Assembly: GCF_014646655.1 (NCBI RefSeq) | Contig: NZ_BMNR01000002.1 | Span: 213,942 to 277,941 of the forward strand | Reading direction: 5' to 3' | Source of the DNA: Yeosuana aromativorans | GTDB lineage: Bacteria > Bacteroidota > Bacteroidia > Flavobacteriales > Flavobacteriaceae | DNA length: 64,000 bases | Shown here: in pieces, positions 59,906-64,000 of the stretch | Layout of the letters: each line of letters opens with the position of its first letter | Position numbering within the stretch: the first letter of the stretch is position 1 | Program-made: the position numbers and the translations under genes | Notes under the pieces: model-generated | Told to the model about the DNA's origin: nothing | What the model saw: only the letters and a program-made list of their open reading frames with translations | Databases searched by the model: none

Positions 59906-62122
59906 CTAACTCTTTTCTTTAAACTTATCAAAATCTGATTTTTCATCTACTTTCGGAAAACTATTGTTGTTCCTTTCTGTATCAGCAAATTCAAAATTAG
60001 GATCTAAATTGACTTTAACCACTTCTTTATCTTTCACAAACGTTCTTTTAACTTCAGATTCATTTAATCGCCATACTTGGGCTGGAAGTTTGTCTATTTC
60101 AGTTGTTCCATCCTTAAAGACCCATTCTATGGTTACGGGCATAACCAATCCTCCTAAATTTTTTATGGTTACTTCATAGATATTTTTCCCTGAAAGTTGT
60201 TTACGCAATTCTGGCTCATTGAGTCGTGATAAAAATCCACCATAACTACTATCTGGTGTAGAATTCATTTTTATAATTTCTGATCCACTGGAAAAATCCA
60301 TTGCTTTTTCTCCTGAATTATTGCCTTCAATCTTGCCTCTGGTTGTTTTCTTTTGGTCTTCAATATTCAAAGATTCTTCATAAACCTTAAACCACTTAAC
60401 ATCAGACAAATCCATATCAACATGATCAGTAGTGAAAAACCACCCTCTAAAGAACCAATCCAAATCCACCGCCGTAGCATCTTCCAAAGTTCTAAATAAA
60501 TCACCTGGATTGGGATGTTTATATTTCCAACGGTTGCAATATTCCTTAAACGCCTGATCAAAAAGCTCTTTGCCAACAACCGAGTTTCTTAATATTTGAA
60601 ACCCAACGGTTGGTTTAATATAAAAATTGTTTCCAAATTGCTTGAGCAATTCATTGTCTGAAGTAGTCATGATAGGTCTCATAATACTGGTATCACCACT
60701 CATAAAAGGCACAATACTTTCTGGTGTGGTTTGATCAAAATCCGGATACCGTTCAGCAATGGTCCGTTTATGGATAAACGTATTCAAACCTTCATCCATC
60801 CACATCCATTTACGCTCGTCGGAACTAATCATCATGGGAAACCAGTTATGTCCTACTTCATGAACAATAGTACCTATCATTCCTTCTTTTGCTCTTTGCG
60901 TCATCTTACCGTTTTGTGGCCGACCGCCATTAAAACTAATCATGGGAAATTCCATACCTATATTGGAGGTGTTGACTGAAATAGCCACTGGGTATGGATA
61001 TTCAAAGGTAGATTCAGAATATACCTGTAACGCATTAACAACTGCTTTTGTTGATTCTTCCTGCCAAACAGGCAAACCCTCTTTTGGGTAAAAAGACATG
61101 GCCAATGTGGTATGATCTGAAAATTTCACGGCCTGTGCATCCCACATAAACTTACGGGAGGAAGCAAACGAAAAATCCCTCACATTGGTTGCCTTAAATT
61201 TCCAGGTTTTAAGTTTAGTTGATTTAGCTTTTTCATTAGCCACAGCCTCATCCTTGGTAACAATCAAAACAGGCTTATCAAAAGATGTTCTAGCTTCGGC
61301 CAACCGCTCTTGTTCTGATTTTGTAAGCACCTCTGATGGATTTTGCAACGCTCCGGTAGAAGCTACCACGTGATCGGCCGGTACAGTGATATTCACATCA
61401 TAATTACCAAATTCCAAAGCGAACTCACCTAACCTTTGAAACTGTTGGTTTTGCCAACCCTCGGTGTCATTATAAACAGCCATTCTTGGAAACCAATGCG
61501 CAATCAAATACACTGTATTATCATCGTCAGGGAAATACTCATAGCCTTCACGTGAAAGCATAAACATGCTCCTATCGGTTATGGGATAAGACCATCCTAT
61601 TGAAAAACTCAATGTTGAACCCGATTTAAGTGGCTCGTTAAGCAGCACTTTCATCATGGTATTATTAACCAAAGACTTGATAGCATTGCCATTGGAATCT
61701 TTTATGTATTTTATGGAATATCCCGCAGGAAAATCAATCGCCCTGGTTAAAAACTGCATCTGGCGTGTATTGATGCCATCTTTCAAATCATTCAATGAAC
61801 CAAAGTCTTCACTTCCTTTTTTATTGACATTCTGTTCAAGCTGAATCCATAAATAGCTCAAATCGTCAGGAGAATTGTTATAATACGTAATGGTTTCTTC
61901 TCCAGAAATAGTATTATTTTGCTCATTTAAAAGTACATTGATTTTGTAATCTGCACGTTGTTGCCAATAATCTTTTCCGGGTGCACCACTGGCGGCACGA
62001 TAGGTATTTGGTTGATCCACTAAACGGTCAATAGGTTCAAATTTACCTTGCCATGGTTTGTCTTGTGCATTAAGACCTTGAAACAACAAAGCTGAAAAGA
62101 CAAAAGGAATTATAAATTTCAT
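59906..62122 (-). CDS. Secreted M1-family metallopeptidase
   Basis: The protein has 738 residues. A signal peptide (FIIPFVFSALLFQGLNA) is followed by an aminopeptidase-like N-terminal domain, the substrate-binding motif as GMEFPM (variant of GAMEN), the zinc motif HEVGHNWF and WMDEGLNTF with the third ligand Glu (~residues 420-445). The C-terminal part is a beta-rich domain; no T9SS tail is seen, so it is probably periplasmic. It should remove N-terminal residues from peptides. It is a lone gene divergent from rdgB. Confidence 0.93.
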   Translation of the reverse strand: MKFIIPFVFSALLFQGLNAQDKPWQGKFEPIDRLVDQPNTYRAASGAPGKDYWQQRADYKINVLLNEQNNTISGEETITYYNNSPDDLSYLWIQLEQNVNKKGSEDFGSLNDLKDGINTRQMQFLTRAIDFPAGYSIKYIKDSNGNAIKSLVNNTMMKVLLNEPLKSGSTLSFSIGWSYPITDRSMFMLSREGYEYFPDDDNTVYLIAHWFPRMAVYNDTEGWQNQQFQRLGEFALEFGNYDVNITVPADHVVASTGALQNPSEVLTKSEQERLAEARTSFDKPVLIVTKDEAVANEKAKSTKLKTWKFKATNVRDFSFASSRKFMWDAQAVKFSDHTTLAMSFYPKEGLPVWQEESTKAVVNALQVYSESTFEYPYPVAISVNTSNIGMEFPMISFNGGRPQNGKMTQRAKEGMIGTIVHEVGHNWFPMMISSDERKWMWMDEGLNTFIHKRTIAERYPDFDQTTPESIVPFMSGDTSIMRPIMTTSDNELLKQFGNNFYIKPTVGFQILRNSVVGKELFDQAFKEYCNRWKYKHPNPGDLFRTLEDATAVDLDWFFRGWFFTTDHVDMDLSDVKWFKVYEESLNIEDQKKTTRGKIEGNNSGEKAMDFSSGSEIIKMNSTPDSSYGGFLSRLNEPELRKQLSGKNIYEVTIKNLGGLVMPVTIEWVFKDGTTEIDKLPAQVWRLNESEVKRTFVKDKEVVKVNLDPNFEFADTERNNNSFPKVDEKSDFDKFKEKS

Positions 62123-62234
62123 ATTTATTTTTTTTATTGAAGGCTAAAAGTATAAAAAGTTTTGCTTGTTTTATATTTAATGGGTTTCAAGTCTTTTATT
62201 TATATTAAAATAAAAGTACTTTTATCATAAAAAA

Positions 62235-62807
62235 ATGCAGCTTGTATTTGCCACCAATAATCTTAATAAACTTAAAGAAGTTCAGTTACTTATTCCAAAG
62301 CATATCAAACTATTAAGCTTGAATGATATTGGTTGCCTTGAGGATATTCCCGAAACACAAGACGCTATAGAAGGCAATGCCATTCAAAAAGCAAATTATA
62401 TAAAGGAGCATTACGGTTATGATTGTTTTGCTGATGATACAGGGCTGGAAGTGGATATCCTAAATGGTGAGCCAGGCGTTTATTCTGCCCGATATGCTGG
62501 TCCACAACGCAATCCTGAAGACAATATAAATAAATTGCTTAATGCCTTACAAAACCAAACCAATAGAAACGCTCAGTTTAAGACCGTTATCGCCTTAAAT
62601 ATAGACCACAAAACGCAGACATTTACAGGTGTGTGCAAAGGCGAAATTACTAGTACTAAGCATGGCCAAAACGGGTTTGGTTATGACCCCATATTTAAAC
62701 CTACCGGCTATAATGAAACCTTTGCAGAAATGGATTTATCGCTAAAAAACACCATTGGACATAGGGGAAAAGCCGTCTCTTTATTAGTTGATTTCCTAAA
62801 TTCTTAA
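62235..62807 (+). CDS. rdgB: XTP/dITP diphosphatase (RdgB/HAM1)
   Basis: The protein has 190 residues, the family length. Conserved FATNNLNKLKEV, the catalytic FADDTGLEVDILNGEPGVYSARYAG (partly quoted by position ~65-90) and GFGYDPIF are present. It hydrolyses non-canonical purine triphosphates (ITP, XTP) and so protects DNA and RNA. It lies about 70 bases upstream of the relA/spoT gene on the same strand. Confidence 0.96.
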   Translation: MQLVFATNNLNKLKEVQLLIPKHIKLLSLNDIGCLEDIPETQDAIEGNAIQKANYIKEHYGYDCFADDTGLEVDILNGEPGVYSARYAGPQRNPEDNINKLLNALQNQTNRNAQFKTVIALNIDHKTQTFTGVCKGEITSTKHGQNGFGYDPIFKPTGYNETFAEMDLSLKNTIGHRGKAVSLLVDFLNS

Positions 62808-62876
62808 TCTTTTTTTTATTAAATAGTAAACCATTAAAGTGTTGCTTGTTAATATTCTTTATAGTATTTTTAAATC

Positions 62877-64000
62877 ATGACAGACGTAGAAATAGAAAAA
62901 GAAAATACCGCCATTACCAAAGCGTACAAAGAGCTTTTAAAGGTTAGTTACAGAACGCTTACCGATGAAGATAAAAAACTCATCAGAAGTGCTTTTGACG
63001 TGGCGCTTGAAGGCCATAAAAACCAACGTAGACGCTCTGGTGAAGCCTATATTTTCCATCCGCTTGCCGTGGCCAGAATTGTGGCCAAAGAAATAGGTTT
63101 GGATGCGACCTCTATTGCGGCTGCCTTATTGCATGATGTGGTTGAGGATTGTGACGATTATTCTATTGACGATATTGAACGCCTTTTTGGTAAAACAGTG
63201 GCTAAAATCGTTGATGGACTTACCAAGATTTCCTCTTTGAGCAAAGAACAGGATATGGATGTGTCCTTACAGGCCGAGAATTTCCGGAAAATGCTTCTTA
63301 CACTAAATGACGATGTGCGGGTTATTATCATTAAAATTGCTGACCGACTTCACAACATGCAAACCATGGACGCCATGCGCCCTGATAAACAAGTGAAGAT
63401 TGCATCAGAAACACTCTATATCTACGCACCTCTAGCCCATAGAATTGGCTTGTACAATATTAAAACTGAACTAGAAGATTTAGGTTTAAAATATACTGAA
63501 CCAGAAGTTTACAATGATATTCTATATAAAATAAAGGAAAGCAAGGAGGAACAAGATCAATATATTAAGGAATTCAGTCAGGTTATTCAAACGTCTTTGG
63601 ATAAAGAACACTTAAACTATTCCATAAAAGGAAGGCCAAAATCCATTTTCTCCATCCGAAGGAAAATGCTCAAGCAAGGTGTGTCTTTTGATGAAGTCTA
63701 TGACAAGTTTGCCATTAGAATCATTTATAAAAGTGATTATGAAAACGAAAAGTTCTTGGCTTGGAAAATCTACTCCATCGTTACCGATCATTTCAGGCCC
63801 AATCCCGTCAGGCTTCGCGATTGGATTTCGTCACCAAAATCAACGGGCTACGAAGCGCTTCATATAACTGTGATGGGGCCAAAAGGCCGATGGGTTGAAG
63901 TGCAAATACGCAGTGAGCGCATGAATGAAATTGCCGAAAAAGGATATGCAGCCCATTACAAATACAAACAAGGCAACGAGAAAGAGGACAATCTGGAAAG
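62877..64000 (+). CDS. RelA/SpoT-family (p)ppGpp synthetase/hydrolase, N-terminal part
   Basis: The gene starts at ATG 62877 (MTDVEIEKENTA) and runs off the right edge after 374 codons. The HD hydrolase domain is intact (YIFHPLAVARIVA, LLHDVVED, KIADRLHNMQTMDAM), so (p)ppGpp hydrolase activity is expected. The synthetase domain begins with KGRPKSIFSIRRKML and DEVYDKFAIRIIY before the window ends. Because only the first part is seen, a dual-function SpoT-like enzyme is the best call. Confidence 0.95.
   Translation, partial: MTDVEIEKENTAITKAYKELLKVSYRTLTDEDKKLIRSAFDVALEGHKNQRRRSGEAYIFHPLAVARIVAKEIGLDATSIAAALLHDVVEDCDDYSIDDIERLFGKTVAKIVDGLTKISSLSKEQDMDVSLQAENFRKMLLTLNDDVRVIIIKIADRLHNMQTMDAMRPDKQVKIASETLYIYAPLAHRIGLYNIKTELEDLGLKYTEPEVYNDILYKIKESKEEQDQYIKEFSQVIQTSLDKEHLNYSIKGRPKSIFSIRRKMLKQGVSFDEVYDKFAIRIIYKSDYENEKFLAWKIYSIVTDHFRPNPVRLRDWISSPKSTGYEALHITVMGPKGRWVEVQIRSERMNEIAEKGYAAHYKYKQGNEKEDNLE

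Overview
The window is AT-rich DNA from a bacterium of the phylum Bacteroidota, most likely a marine Flavobacteriaceae. The evidence is promoters of the TTG-N19/20-TAnnTTTG type, very large secreted proteins with C-terminal type IX secretion (T9SS) sorting tails, a type II-C CRISPR system with 46-bp repeats, and flavobacterial housekeeping genes.

Region 1 (1 to about 23.2 kb) looks like the right-hand part of an integrated mobile element. It opens with a mobilisation module: the tail of a probable toprim/primase protein, a MobC-like protein, a relaxase and a small membrane protein. Cargo follows: a TerC-family membrane protein; a potassium block (Kup transporter, small proteins and a shortened KdpD/KdpE two-component pair); a three-gene HEPN-type operon; an XRE regulator and a Fic protein with palindromic operator-like sites; and a complete type II-C CRISPR-Cas9 locus. 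That locus has a divergent tracrRNA, cas9, cas1, cas2, and an array of 44 full repeats, one truncated repeat and 44 spacers. The crRNA strand is opposite to the cas genes. The region ends with a tyrosine recombinase, two sets of short direct repeats and the 3' half of a tRNA-Met gene, which is the usual structure of a tRNA attachment site. The left end and the intact tRNA would lie outside the window.

Region 2 (23.2-29.8 kb) is a variable stretch: a lipoprotein, a LuxR-type response regulator with a TPR sensor kinase and a small lipopeptide-like gene in one operon, a decayed gene, and an ATP-grasp protein.

Region 3 (29.8-44.9 kb) holds three giant secreted T9SS proteins: an M14 carboxypeptidase with a 153-bp tandem repeat, and two paralogous MAM/choice-of-anchor-D/LamG proteins. 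All three have nearly the same promoter region.

Region 4 (44.9-64 kb) is core chromosome: hisS (with an unusual insertion), an FtsX/MacB permease, rpsF-rpsR-rplI, a LytTR regulator, priA, yihY, nadC, rlmH, M3 and M1 peptidases, an acyl-CoA synthetase with a GDSL hydrolase, rdgB, and the start of a relA/spoT gene that runs off the window. Functions are assigned by reading motifs only; no database search was run.
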